Source: Candidatus Baldrarchaeota archaeon
GTDB taxonomy: Archaea; Asgardarchaeota; Baldrarchaeia; Baldrarchaeales; DXJG01
NCBI GenBank assembly: GCA_030587435.1
Contig: JAUQZC010000047.1
Location: forward strand, 1 to 54,962
DNA: 54,962 nucleotides
Direction of reading: 5' to 3'
Position numbers and translations under genes: made by a program. The notes below the pieces were generated by a model, which saw only the letters and a program-made list of their open reading frames with translations, was not told where the DNA came from and made no database searches. Below are positions 16,694 to 24,664 of this stretch, one piece after another; position 1 is the first letter of the stretch; each line of letters begins with the position of its first letter.

Positions 16694-17042
16694 TGCGGCC
16701 GCGGGTAGGGCCGGGAAGTTACCGGTTTCCTGTGACCGCAAACCCGGTTTATGGCGGGGCCAGTAACCCGAGGGGCGATATCTAACCCCGATCGTAGGAT
16801 CTGGTCTTACAGCAATGAAATCCCGTCCCGTGGGGCCGGCGGTGGCCGGGTCTCCCGCTTAGGCGGGAGTACTACGGCCTTTACCGGGGGAACCAGGCCA
16901 GGCCCGGGAGATGGAAAGTTTGTTGCCACCCGAAGGAGCAACCTAACCCCGGACGTTCGGCGCTCGCGGGGGCGCGGGGTAGAGACTGGAGACCAGAACA
17001 CCGCGATCGGGAACGGTATCCACCCAAGGGAGCCGCGGCCGC
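16694..17042 (+). ncRNA. ffs: SRP (7S) RNA with BHB intron in helix 8
   Basis: The ends pair as helix 1: TGCGGCCGCGG (16694-16704) with CCGCGGCCGCA (17032-17042). The 5' Alu domain has CCTGTGACCG (UGUNR-type turn), a helix 6 hairpin TCTCCCGC/GCGGGAGT lies near 16850-16870, and the S domain shows CCAGGCC...GGAGCAACC. Helix 8 is interrupted. CGGG (16905-16908) pairs with CCCG (16929-16932), flanked by three-base bulges AGA (16909-16911) and AAG (16933-16935), with inner pairs TGG/CCA. This is a textbook BHB. Removing 16911-16934 (24 nt) gives GGCCC-GGGA-GGGAGCAACC, restoring the CCC/GGG stem, a GNRA tetraloop and the AGCA of the SRP54 site. Without the intron the RNA would be about 325 nt. Identity is secure; splicing is inferred from structure. 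Confidence 0.92.
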
Positions 17043-17224
17043 ACTAAATAACTTTTATCTCATTCGGATTAAAAGCCACAGACCCATTTCTTACACTAGA
17101 TGCATATTATTTTGGCTGTATCTCAGAATAAACTATTCTAAGTAGTAACTTCCTTGCTGAATAATTAATATAAGAATTTCTCGAAAACAATAAATAAGGA
17201 AAAATAATATCTATCTAAGGATGT

Positions 17225-17377
17225 GCCGGGGTATCCTAGAGGATAATGGTTTCCGGGGATCCTGGTAGGGAGCGGTCCGTTACGGTTTCCGTCGCGGGCT
17301 CAAGCCTGCTATCCTTAAGGGGCTGATAGCCCGTGGCCGTTGTGCCGCGTGGGTTCAAATCCCACCCCCGGCGCCAT
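17225..17377 (+). tRNA. Intron-rich type II tRNA, best read as Leu(CAA)
   Basis: The ends are clear: GCCGGGG (17225-17231) pairs with CCCCGGC, followed by position 73 G and encoded CCA (17375-17377). The T arm is GTGGG-TTCAAAT-CCCAC. The body is about 75 bases too long. The best reading has anticodon stem GCGGG/CCCGT with loop CTCAAG before a 3' intron (anticodon CAA) and a 14-base variable arm GGCCGTTGTGCCGC, which suggests a Leu-type tRNA. The D arm needs at least one intron between AGAGGATAA and AGGGA, where AGGAT and ATCCT could form a BHB core. A repeated GCGG suggests another insertion before the anticodon stem. G73 is unusual for Leu and fits Ser better, so identity and splice sites are uncertain. 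Confidence 0.75.
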
Positions 17378-17400
17378 ATTGTTTTTTTGAGGTGGAAATT

Positions 17401-18363
17401 GTGTTTAAGGTTTATGATTTATTTTGTGGTGCTGGTGGTTTTTCACGTGGTTTTGTAGAAGAAGGATTTAAGATTATAGGGGCAATTGATAATTTTCCCC
17501 CTGTTGCTGAAACTTATAGATATAATTTCCCAGATGTAACCTTAGTTGTCGAGGATATCAAAGAGGTTCATCCTCTCGTTTTTTTGGAAATTGTAGGGGA
17601 AGAACCCGATGTTATTATAGGCTCCCCTCCATGCGAGCCTTTTACTGCTGCTAACATTAAAAGACTAGAAAACCCTTTAGATAGACTTTATAAAGATCCT
17701 ATTGGAAGACTTACTTTGACTTTTATTCGTTTTGTCGGTGATTTACAGCCGAAAGTTTTTATCATGGAAAATGTGCCTCAGATTACCGAGGGCCCCTTAA
17801 AAGACGCTATAAGAAAAGAATTCGAGCGTGTTGGGTATTCAAAGATATATTTTAATCTATTAAGAGCTGAGAGGTACAGTAACCCTTCTAGACGTTCAAG
17901 AATGTTTATCTCTAACATAAAGCTCTCTCCGAAGCCTGTCAAAAAGAGGGTTACGGTTATTGAAGCTATCGGTGACTTACCAAGCCCTGAGGAGATACAT
18001 GACATCCCTAATCATGAATGGCATCCAATACCCAAACGGAAGAGAAGGAAGATTGTTTCTCTTGGATGGGGTGAATCTCTTGTCTTCTATAGAGGATCTA
18101 AAGGTAAAATTTACACAAATTGGACTAGGTTGCATCCATATAGAGTTGCTCCAACTGTATTGGGCAATTCTCGGTTTATTCATCCATTTGAAGACCGTTT
18201 CCTGACTGTTAGAGAGCATGCTCGCTTAATGAGCTTTCCAGATAACCACATATTTTTTGGAGGCAGATCTGTTCAATACGAAGAAGTTGGTGAAGCTGTT
18301 CCTGTTGTTTTGGCTCGTGTTATTGCTCAAGAAGTCAAAAAATTTTTAGTAGAAAACAATTAA
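17401..18363 (+). CDS. C5-cytosine DNA methyltransferase
   Basis: The 320-residue enzyme would methylate cytosine C5 in DNA using SAM. Motif I is YDLFCGAGGFSRGF (about residues 5-18), and motif IV is GSPPCEPFTAAN (about 76-87), which holds the catalytic cysteine followed by Glu rather than the common Gln. Motif VI is MENVPQI and motif VIII SRRSRMFI; motifs IX-X are near the C terminus (EHARLMSFPDNHIFFGG). GTG 17401 is seven bases after GAGGTG, which decides the start over GTG 17392 inside that site. It begins 23 bases after the tRNA CCA. No restriction endonuclease is adjacent, so it is an orphan here. Confidence 0.9.
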   Translation: MFKVYDLFCGAGGFSRGFVEEGFKIIGAIDNFPPVAETYRYNFPDVTLVVEDIKEVHPLVFLEIVGEEPDVIIGSPPCEPFTAANIKRLENPLDRLYKDPIGRLTLTFIRFVGDLQPKVFIMENVPQITEGPLKDAIRKEFERVGYSKIYFNLLRAERYSNPSRRSRMFISNIKLSPKPVKKRVTVIEAIGDLPSPEEIHDIPNHEWHPIPKRKRRKIVSLGWGESLVFYRGSKGKIYTNWTRLHPYRVAPTVLGNSRFIHPFEDRFLTVREHARLMSFPDNHIFFGGRSVQYEEVGEAVPVVLARVIAQEVKKFLVENN

Positions 18364-18389
18364 ATAGTATTGTTGCCCAAATTTGGAGG

Positions 18390-18872
18390 ATGACCATTGT
18401 GGAACAACTTTTCGTGGTTTTACATAACGTACACAGTACACAAAGGATTAAGGATATGGCTAGACTTGTAATCGGCTTTGGTTTAAAATCTCTTATAGTA
18501 TCTAAAGCTGAAGGGGCTGCTGCTATTTCCGGTATTCCTGAAGCTCAGAAGATCATGTACAAGGAAAAAAGATCCTTATTGTGTTTCCCAGACTTGCCTG
18601 ATGTCATTGAATTGCTGAAACCAGAAGAGATTTGTGTTTTTGTTCCACAGCGATTTGCTAAGGAAACGTACAACCCAAGTAAAATTGCCGCACAATTAAA
18701 GGAAGGGAGAAAAATTTTGTTTGTATTCGGTGGTAGTGAACCAGGGTTATCAAAAAGGGAAATGGATCTCGGCAGGACAATGTCATTGGATGTGGTCGAC
18801 AATATAGGACCCGTAGGAACTGCGGCTATTGTTCTTTATGAACTGATGAAATCTTTTAAATCAAATGAATAG
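18390..18872 (+). CDS. SPOUT-type RNA methyltransferase-like protein (COG4080)
   Basis: The 160-residue protein matches the archaeal COG4080 family, related to SpoU/TrmD-type methylases. The SAM-binding knot is suggested by LFVFGGSEPGLSKREMDLG and DVVDNIGPVGTAAIVLYEL (about residues 110-155). Its target RNA is unknown. ATG 18390 follows TTGGAGGATG and lies 26 bases after the methyltransferase gene. It ends about 35 bases before the tRNA-Val gene. Confidence 0.75.
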   Translation: MTIVEQLFVVLHNVHSTQRIKDMARLVIGFGLKSLIVSKAEGAAAISGIPEAQKIMYKEKRSLLCFPDLPDVIELLKPEEICVFVPQRFAKETYNPSKIAAQLKEGRKILFVFGGSEPGLSKREMDLGRTMSLDVVDNIGPVGTAAIVLYELMKSFKSNE

Positions 18873-18906
18873 AAAGATTTATTTTCCACATTATAAAGGT
18901 AAACTT

Positions 18907-19015
18907 GGGCCCGTGGTCTAGAGTACGGGTGTCTTATTACCCGTTCGGGTAACCCGGCTATGACGCCGCCCTCACACGGCGGAAGTCCCGGGTTCAAATC
19001 CCGGCGGGCCCACCA
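18907..19015 (+). tRNA. tRNA-Val(CAC) with D-loop intron, CCA encoded
   Basis: Acceptor GGGCCCG (18907-18913) pairs with CGGGCCC (19005-19011), then A73 and CCA. The anticodon arm is CCGCC-CTCACAC-GGCGG with CAC at 18973-18975. The variable loop is AAGTC and the T arm CCGGG-TTCAAAT-CCCGG. The D stem GTC/GAC is closed, but the D loop is about 31 bases too long. Removing 18922-18952 leaves AGCCCGGCTA, a standard archaeal D loop. The insert contains TTACCC-GTTC-GGGTAA as a hairpin, and CGGG/CCCG pairing could supply a BHB core. The exact splice points are not settled. Confidence 0.9.
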
Positions 19016-19049
19016 ACATTTTAAAATTTAAAGTATGGAATGTTAGTAC

Positions 19050-19862
19050 CTATCTAACCTTAACAGTTGGTCCCTTTAACATGTCTAATTCTTTTAGCCA
19101 TTTTTTAATTTCTTTTGCTTTAAATGCTTTCATTGGAATTTTTGGTAGGTATTTTCCTATCTCTGCTATCAGTCCTTGAGCTGTAGTACTAGGTTTACAT
19201 ACAATAGCATGTTCTAAGAGGCCTAATCTTTCTATACTTAAAATGTCCCTTAGATGTCCTGACCTTATTATTGCTTTTCTAATCATCTGCCTAGTGGCTC
19301 CACAAACGAATATTCTATCCAGTCCCTGTTTTATCCATTCTTCGTACTTCTTTACTTGGTTTTTACTTAATTCGGATTCTATTGTTTCGAATCTTTCGTC
19401 TACATCCCTTATTTTGACCTCCATAGGCAAATTATTCATAAAAGCGTATTTTTTTATTATTTGTCTTGTGGAAACTATGTGGCCTTTTGCTAATTGTTTC
19501 CTTAAGACATACAAAGGTATTAAAGCGTCCTTTGGACGAGGATCGAGGATACCAATATCTACGTATACGCCATAGCCGTACTCTTCCACATCTACAAGTT
19601 TTCCTTTTATGATATCGCCTTTTTTAAGCTGGTTAATTAGGATGGTTGTGTAAAATTCTTCTGCTAAGTAATTCTTTGCGGCTTCCGCATCTTCTCCATT
19701 TAAAATGACTTTTATCCATTTTTTTTCGGCCCTTTCCAGCTTCACTATTTTTACATTCAGATCCTTTAATAACCTTGATATTATGTGTTTAAATGCTTTA
19801 ATTGCAGCATCTTTGTTAGGTCCGTAAGCCTTCTCCAGTAAAATTACTGATTGAATTGGCAT
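19050..19862 (-). CDS. DUF2110 family protein
   Basis: The 270-residue protein fits the archaeal DUF2110 family. It has an N-terminal alpha/beta region, then a stretch resembling an S1/OB fold (LKKGDIIKGKLVDVEEYGYGVYVDIG, about residues 78-103). A helical C-terminal half includes RSGHLRDILSIERLGLLEHAIVC. RNA or nucleic-acid binding is plausible from the OB-like part. It lies 25 bases behind the gene for transcription factor E in the same direction, a neighbourhood known in other archaea that hints at a transcription or translation role. Confidence 0.75.
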   Translation of the reverse strand: MPIQSVILLEKAYGPNKDAAIKAFKHIISRLLKDLNVKIVKLERAEKKWIKVILNGEDAEAAKNYLAEEFYTTILINQLKKGDIIKGKLVDVEEYGYGVYVDIGILDPRPKDALIPLYVLRKQLAKGHIVSTRQIIKKYAFMNNLPMEVKIRDVDERFETIESELSKNQVKKYEEWIKQGLDRIFVCGATRQMIRKAIIRSGHLRDILSIERLGLLEHAIVCKPSTTAQGLIAEIGKYLPKIPMKAFKAKEIKKWLKELDMLKGPTVKVR

Positions 19863-19886
19863 TTTTTCACTTCCGGTGATTTTCGT

Positions 19887-20459
19887 CTACTTTGATGTAC
19901 TATTTATCTCTTCTTCTAATTCTTTGATTTTTTTCTCCAATACTTTTATTATCTCTGAGTTATCGAAGTGTTGAAGCATACTTCCGCATTTTGGGCATCT
20001 AAAGGAACTTTCCATAGCCTCTTCGAATGTTAGCCTAGTGTCTCCATCGTTTGGACAGTAAAAGAACATTTTACTTTTTTCATATTCTAATCTTTCTTTT
20101 AATTTTTCTAAAACAAGTTTTTTTCTACTTTTTATAAGATCGTAAATCCTTTCTTTATTTATTTTCCAGAAATATGTGAACCAACCTGTGCTATCATCTC
20201 TTATTCGACGGTAAGTAGCTAAATTAAAATTATGAAGTTTATAAAGAATCTTTCTTACATCATTTAGTTTTATTCCTGTTTCTTGTGATATTTCTTCATC
20301 CGTGGCCTCCTTTCTTTCCGAAAGAGCAATAGCTACATGTACCGCATCTTCTCCAACTAGTTCCTCGACTACAGACACAAATACATCGTTCTTTGTTTCT
20401 TTTGGTGGTTTTTGCTGTTTTTCGTGCATCAATTGCACCACTTTGTCCTTTTTCATCAC
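19887..20459 (-). CDS. tfe: Transcription factor E (TFE alpha)
   Basis: The 190-residue protein is the archaeal TFIIE-alpha homologue that helps TBP, TFB and RNA polymerase open promoters. The N-terminal winged helix spans about residues 25-105 (EISQETGIKLNDVRKILYKLHNF). A coiled linker follows, then a zinc ribbon (FFYCPNDG...FRCPKCGSML) with four cysteines. The C terminus is a coiled coil (EIIKVLEKKIKELEEEI). The start is an ATG, with a second ATG in the next codon. The DUF2110 gene follows in the same unit. Confidence 0.92.
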   Translation of the reverse strand: MMKKDKVVQLMHEKQQKPPKETKNDVFVSVVEELVGEDAVHVAIALSERKEATDEEISQETGIKLNDVRKILYKLHNFNLATYRRIRDDSTGWFTYFWKINKERIYDLIKSRKKLVLEKLKERLEYEKSKMFFYCPNDGDTRLTFEEAMESSFRCPKCGSMLQHFDNSEIIKVLEKKIKELEEEINSTSK

Positions 20460-20625
20460 TGTTGCCTACTCCGCTCTCTCTAAGTTTCAAGTTAAATTAG
20501 AAGAGTTCTTAGTATAAATCTTTACATTTATTACATAGGATATAATAAGTGTTAAAAGAATAGAGAAACATTTTTCGGATTAAAACGTGATTGATAATTA
20601 ACGTTTTCAGCGTTACACATGACAC

Positions 20626-21195
20626 ATGGAGGTTGTTTCAAATTTGAAAACCAAAGATTATGCCGTGTATGTTTTACGCTTGGGGCATCGAACTGAGCGA
20701 GATAAAAGAATTACAACACATGTTGGTTTGGTTGGTAGAGCCTTTGGTGCAGATGGAATTTTTATTGCTGGAGAAAGAGATGAAAATGTAAAGAAGTCTT
20801 TAGAAAAAGTTGTAATGGCATGGGGTGGTCCATTTCGTGTGGAAATAGGTGTTTCCGCAAAAAAGCTTATACGCGAATGGAAGTTACGAGGCGGGGAAAT
20901 TATCCATTTAACGATGTATGGTGTACCCCTTCCCGACGTAATAGAAGAAATAAGAAAGTCTAAAAAAGATAAACTTGTTGTGGTTGGCGCAGAGAAAGTA
21001 CCCTCATGGATTTTTGATGCAGCCGATTGGAATGTATCAATTACAAATCAGCCGCACAGCGAAGTAGCAGCCCTAGCTATCTTTCTTCACGAACTTTTTG
21101 AGGGAAGAGAATTTGAATTTGAATTTGAAGATGCAAAAATTAAAGTCATACCGTCTATTAGAGGGAAAAAGATTGTGAAAGTAGAAAAGGTGTAG
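20626..21195 (+). CDS. trm56: tRNA (cytidine(56)-2'-O)-methyltransferase
   Basis: The 189-residue SPOUT enzyme would 2'-O-methylate C56 in the T loop of tRNAs, a modification specific to archaea. The N terminus has YVLRLGHRTERDKRITTHVG, typical of Trm56. The knot region includes LVVVGAEKVPSWIFDAADWNVSITNQPHSEVAALAIFLHEL (about residues 120-160). The start is the ATG at 20626, just after an AT-rich gap. It is convergent with hflX, with only two bases between stops. Confidence 0.92.
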   Translation: MEVVSNLKTKDYAVYVLRLGHRTERDKRITTHVGLVGRAFGADGIFIAGERDENVKKSLEKVVMAWGGPFRVEIGVSAKKLIREWKLRGGEIIHLTMYGVPLPDVIEEIRKSKKDKLVVVGAEKVPSWIFDAADWNVSITNQPHSEVAALAIFLHELFEGREFEFEFEDAKIKVIPSIRGKKIVKVEKV

Positions 21196-21197
21196 AA

Positions 21198-22463
21198 TTA
21201 ATGTATTATTTCTATTGTTCCTCCCGCATTTTCTATTATTCTTCTAAAATACTCAGATGATTGGGGTAGTACTTCAAATTTTACTTCAACTTTGTTATTT
21301 GAGTATATAATATATTTAACGTTTCCCCGATTGTATATATGAGAAACTAAAAAATTGGTATCGGGTTTTAGGGGAAGACGAGCCCTTATTTGGATACATT
21401 TTGGTAGTAACTGTTCCGCCTTAGTACATAATTTGTCAAGATTATAACCATAAAGAGCCGAGATGGGTATTGGATTTGGGGTATACCCCTCTATTTTTGA
21501 TAAGATTTCCTTTATTTCTTTTGAAGACAATCTGTCTATTTTATTTAGGGCTGTGATAATTGGTTTTTCTGCTGCACTAACTTCTTCCAGAACTTTATTA
21601 GCCGTGTTTATTTTCCTTATAATTTCTTGTATCGGTTCGCTTGCATCAACAACTAATATGATTAAATCAGCTAGTGTGATTTCTTCTAATGTGGATTTGA
21701 AGGCTTCAATAACTAGGTGTGGCAGATCTTCGATAAACCCTATTGTGTCGCTTAAAAGAACTTTTCTTCCATTAAATTGTGCAAATCTAGTATAGGTGCC
21801 CAAAGTAGTAAATAATTTATCGTCTACTGGAACATTAGATTTTGTTAGTCTGTTTAATAGCGTAGACTTTCCGGCATTACTATATCCAGCCAGAGCTACG
21901 AGGGAAAATCCTAACTCTCTTCTGATTTTTCTTCTTTCTTCTCTTTCATATCTTATTTTTTCGAGTTCTCTTTCTATTTTAGCTATTCTTTTTCTGATCA
22001 TTCGTTCATATTTAGCCGTTTGATAGTATCCTGGACCGTGAAAGCCTGGAAACTCTTCTCTTTTCGCGTATTTAACGTACATTTTTAGTTTTGGAAGAAG
22101 GTATCTTAGTTGTGCTAATTCTATTTGAAGTTTTGCTTCTTTTGTTCCTGCTCTTTTTGTGAATATTTCAAGAATAAGCTGAATTCTATCAACAACTTCT
22201 TTTTTAGTTAGGTTCTCTAGATTTATTGCTTGATTAGGTCTTAATTCTTTATTGAAGATTATTTTGTCTGGTTTTAAGGCTTCTACCATTTCCACAAGTT
22301 CTTTTACCTTTCCTTTTCCCAAATAGTAAGCCGGATCGGGTGTACAGCGTAATTGCCGTAAAATTCCTACTATTTCATAACCGGCTGCTTTTGCCAGTTC
22401 TATGAACTCTTTTGTTCTGTTATCATCAATAGACTTAACTACTTCGACTAATAGTGCTTTCAT
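21198..22463 (-). CDS. hflX: GTPase HflX
   Basis: The 421-residue protein is a ribosome-associated GTPase. The N-terminal domain (PDKIIFNKELRPNQAINLENL) precedes a coiled linker and the G domain. G1 is GYSNAGKST (about residues 193-201), G3 DTIGFIEDLP and G4 NKID. The C-terminal extension is present (SEYFRRIIENAGGTIEIIH). HflX splits or rescues ribosomes in bacteria; archaeal homologues bind the large subunit. It is followed upstream by the MBF1-like gene, five bases away. Confidence 0.93.
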   Translation of the reverse strand: MKALLVEVVKSIDDNRTKEFIELAKAAGYEIVGILRQLRCTPDPAYYLGKGKVKELVEMVEALKPDKIIFNKELRPNQAINLENLTKKEVVDRIQLILEIFTKRAGTKEAKLQIELAQLRYLLPKLKMYVKYAKREEFPGFHGPGYYQTAKYERMIRKRIAKIERELEKIRYEREERRKIRRELGFSLVALAGYSNAGKSTLLNRLTKSNVPVDDKLFTTLGTYTRFAQFNGRKVLLSDTIGFIEDLPHLVIEAFKSTLEEITLADLIILVVDASEPIQEIIRKINTANKVLEEVSAAEKPIITALNKIDRLSSKEIKEILSKIEGYTPNPIPISALYGYNLDKLCTKAEQLLPKCIQIRARLPLKPDTNFLVSHIYNRGNVKYIIYSNNKVEVKFEVLPQSSEYFRRIIENAGGTIEIIH

Positions 22464-22467
22464 TAGA

Positions 22468-22986
22468 TCACCGTTTACTTTTCTTCTTTTTGAGAACTAT
22501 AGCATCTCCTAAAGTTAAAGGAGTTTCTTTTGGAGGTGGAGGTGGAGTTTCAGGTACTTTTGATATTGGCACTATAAGTTTTATGTTTAGTGCTTTTTCC
22601 AATTTTTTAATGATGTTAAATGATGGTATCATCTCCATGGTTTCAATTTTTCTTATTATTGATTCTCTTTCCTTGATTTCCCTAGCCAAGTCCTCTTGTT
22701 TCCACCCCAACTTCTCTCTTGCTTTTTTAACTTTTTCTCCAAAGTTTTCTACTAATTCATACTCCTCCTCGAAAAATGTAAGTTTAGATACACGTCTCGT
22801 CTCCTTTCTAATAGGTCTTTTAGGAGTTTTTATTGCTTTTTTTGTTAATGTTTTACGTGATATCTGTGGTGTTGGAATTTCTGATCCAAATTTGGCACAG
22901 ATCTGACATACAACTAATTTGGCGCCTTCAACAAATATGTACCTAGGTGTCCCTTGAATTTTTCGTCCACAGATTTCACATCTCAA
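22468..22986 (-). CDS. MBF1-like transcription factor (zinc ribbon plus HTH)
   Basis: The 172-residue protein starts with a zinc ribbon (CEICGRKI and CQICAKFG, four cysteines). It continues with a charged linker and ends in a Cro/C1-type helix-turn-helix (KVKKAREKLGWKQEDLAREIKERESIIRKIE, about residues 87-118). This is the archaeal multiprotein bridging factor 1 layout. The homologue in eukaryotes links regulators to TBP and also senses stalled ribosomes. Its neighbour hflX fits that translational link. It is divergent from pan across about 70 bases. Confidence 0.88.
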   Translation of the reverse strand: MRCEICGRKIQGTPRYIFVEGAKLVVCQICAKFGSEIPTPQISRKTLTKKAIKTPKRPIRKETRRVSKLTFFEEEYELVENFGEKVKKAREKLGWKQEDLAREIKERESIIRKIETMEMIPSFNIIKKLEKALNIKLIVPISKVPETPPPPPKETPLTLGDAIVLKKKKSKR

Positions 22987-23059
22987 ATTTGCGACGCCTC
23001 CAAAACCACGACAAGAATATATAGGGTCTTGAACTTCTTATAACTTCGACGGAGGGACT

Positions 23060-24277
23060 TTGTTGCCCAACTCAACTGAGTCTAAAAAAAGAGTATATGT
23101 TGACGATGAAGATATTTCCTATCTTCTTAGTTATACAAAGCATCTAGAAAGAAAATTGAGGACACTTGAAACTGAGAAACAATTACTGGACGCTGAAAGA
23201 GTACGTCTGGAAAGAGAATTGAATGCTTTGAGAATGGAAATTGAAAGATTAAAATATCCACCTTTAATTGCTGCAACGGTCACTGAAATTTTATCAGATG
23301 GTAGAGTGATAGTTAAGAGTTCTACCGGTCCAAATTTTGTGGTTCATGTATCACCAATGGTTCCCCGTGAAAAAATTTATCCTGGAGTCAGAGTTGCTCT
23401 TAATCAAAGAACTTTTGCTGTTGTTGAAATTCTTCCACCCGCCTACGATCCCTTTGTAAGGGGTATGGAAGTGGAGGAGTCGCCACCGGTAACCTATGAT
23501 GACATCGGAGGGTTACATGAGCAAATAAGAGAGGTAAGGGAATGCGTAGAGCTGCCTTTAACTCGTCCTGAGCTTTTTGAACAAGTTGGGATTGACCCTC
23601 CAAAGGGAGTTCTCTTTTGTGGCCCTCCAGGAACTGGAAAAACATTGGTTGCTAGGGCAGTTGCTCACGAGACTAAAGCCACTTTCATAAGAGTGATAGG
23701 GTCAGAACTTGTCCAAAAGTATATTGGAGAAGGAGCTAGGCTAGTGAGAGAAATATTTCATTTAGCACGTAAAAAGGCGCCAAGCATAGTTTTTATAGAC
23801 GAAATAGATGCAATTGGCTCGAAAAGATACGATGTTACAACTAGTGGTGATAGGGAGGTACAAAGAACATTAATGCAGCTTCTTAGTACCCTGGATGGTT
23901 TTGATGCAAGAGGTGACGTTAGGATTTTAGCTGCAACCAATAGGCCCGATATGCTGGATCCCGCTTTGTTAAGACCCGGTAGATTTGATAGGATAATAGA
24001 ATTCCCCCTTCCGAATAAACAAGGTAGATTTGAAATTTTTCAAATTCACACGAAGCGGATGAATCTTGCTGACGATGTAGATTTAAAAGAGTTAGCAAGA
24101 ATCACGGAAGGAGCTAGCGGAGCGGATATTAAGGCAATCTGTACCGAGGCTGGAGTGTTCGCGATAAGAGAGAGAAGGGTTAAAGTAACTTTTTCCGATT
24201 TTCTAAAAGCAATTGACAAAGTTTTAAAAAGAAAGAGTGAAAAAAGATCTGGAGTCGAGAACGAAATGTATGGTTAG
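23060..24277 (+). CDS. pan: Proteasome-activating nucleotidase PAN
   Basis: The 405-residue AAA ATPase unfolds substrates for the 20S proteasome. It has an N-terminal coiled coil (YLLSYTKHLERKLRTLETEKQ), an OB domain (residues about 75-135), and an AAA module with Walker A CGPPGTGKT (about 191-199), Walker B FIDEIDAIG (about 253-261) and arginine fingers near LLRPGRFDRI. The extreme C terminus is NEMYG, where most PAN proteins end in a HbYX motif; here MYG keeps Y but not the usual final residue order. The start is TTG behind GGAGGG. Confidence 0.93.
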   Translation: MLPNSTESKKRVYVDDEDISYLLSYTKHLERKLRTLETEKQLLDAERVRLERELNALRMEIERLKYPPLIAATVTEILSDGRVIVKSSTGPNFVVHVSPMVPREKIYPGVRVALNQRTFAVVEILPPAYDPFVRGMEVEESPPVTYDDIGGLHEQIREVRECVELPLTRPELFEQVGIDPPKGVLFCGPPGTGKTLVARAVAHETKATFIRVIGSELVQKYIGEGARLVREIFHLARKKAPSIVFIDEIDAIGSKRYDVTTSGDREVQRTLMQLLSTLDGFDARGDVRILAATNRPDMLDPALLRPGRFDRIIEFPLPNKQGRFEIFQIHTKRMNLADDVDLKELARITEGASGADIKAICTEAGVFAIRERRVKVTFSDFLKAIDKVLKRKSEKRSGVENEMYG

Positions 24278-24286
24278 GGGATAATT

Positions 24287-24655
24287 ATGATTCCACGTAG
24301 AATGAGTCCAAAAATGTTAAAAAAACTTATGAAACAAATGGGAATAAAAATACAAGAAGTAGCTGGAGTAAGAGAGGTAATAATAAGACTAAATGACAGC
24401 GAACTCGTTGTCAAGAATCCTCAGGTAACTTTGATGAAAGTTGGTGGGCAAGACCTTTATCAAGTTCTGGGACAAACAGAGAGAAGAGCTATAGATGAAG
24501 AGAAAGAATTAGAAATTCCTATGGAGGATATTCAGCTAGTTGCTGCACAAGCAGGGGTTACTATTGATGAAGCTAAAAAGGCTTTGGAACAAACTGGCGG
24601 AGATTTAGCACAGGCAATTCTATTGCTAAAATCTTCAAAAAATACGAGTAAATAG
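24287..24655 (+). CDS. nac: Nascent polypeptide-associated complex protein
   Basis: The 122-residue protein has a NAC domain (MGIKIQEVAGVREVIIRLNDSELVVKNPQVTLMKV, about residues 18-52) and a C-terminal UBA domain (MEDIQLVAAQAGVTIDEAKKALEQTGGDLAQAILLL, about 80-115). It shields nascent chains at the ribosomal exit as a homodimer. It begins 9 bases after pan and is probably co-transcribed, coupling nascent chain handling with protein turnover. The ATG at 24287 follows AGGGGAT. Confidence 0.93.
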   Translation: MIPRRMSPKMLKKLMKQMGIKIQEVAGVREVIIRLNDSELVVKNPQVTLMKVGGQDLYQVLGQTERRAIDEEKELEIPMEDIQLVAAQAGVTIDEAKKALEQTGGDLAQAILLLKSSKNTSK

Positions 24656-24664
24656 AGAGATAGA

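Noticed and set aside
16751..17047. Overlapping frames on both strands in the GC-rich island
   Set aside because: They lie within SRP RNA, whose helix 1, Alu and S-domain elements explain the sequence.
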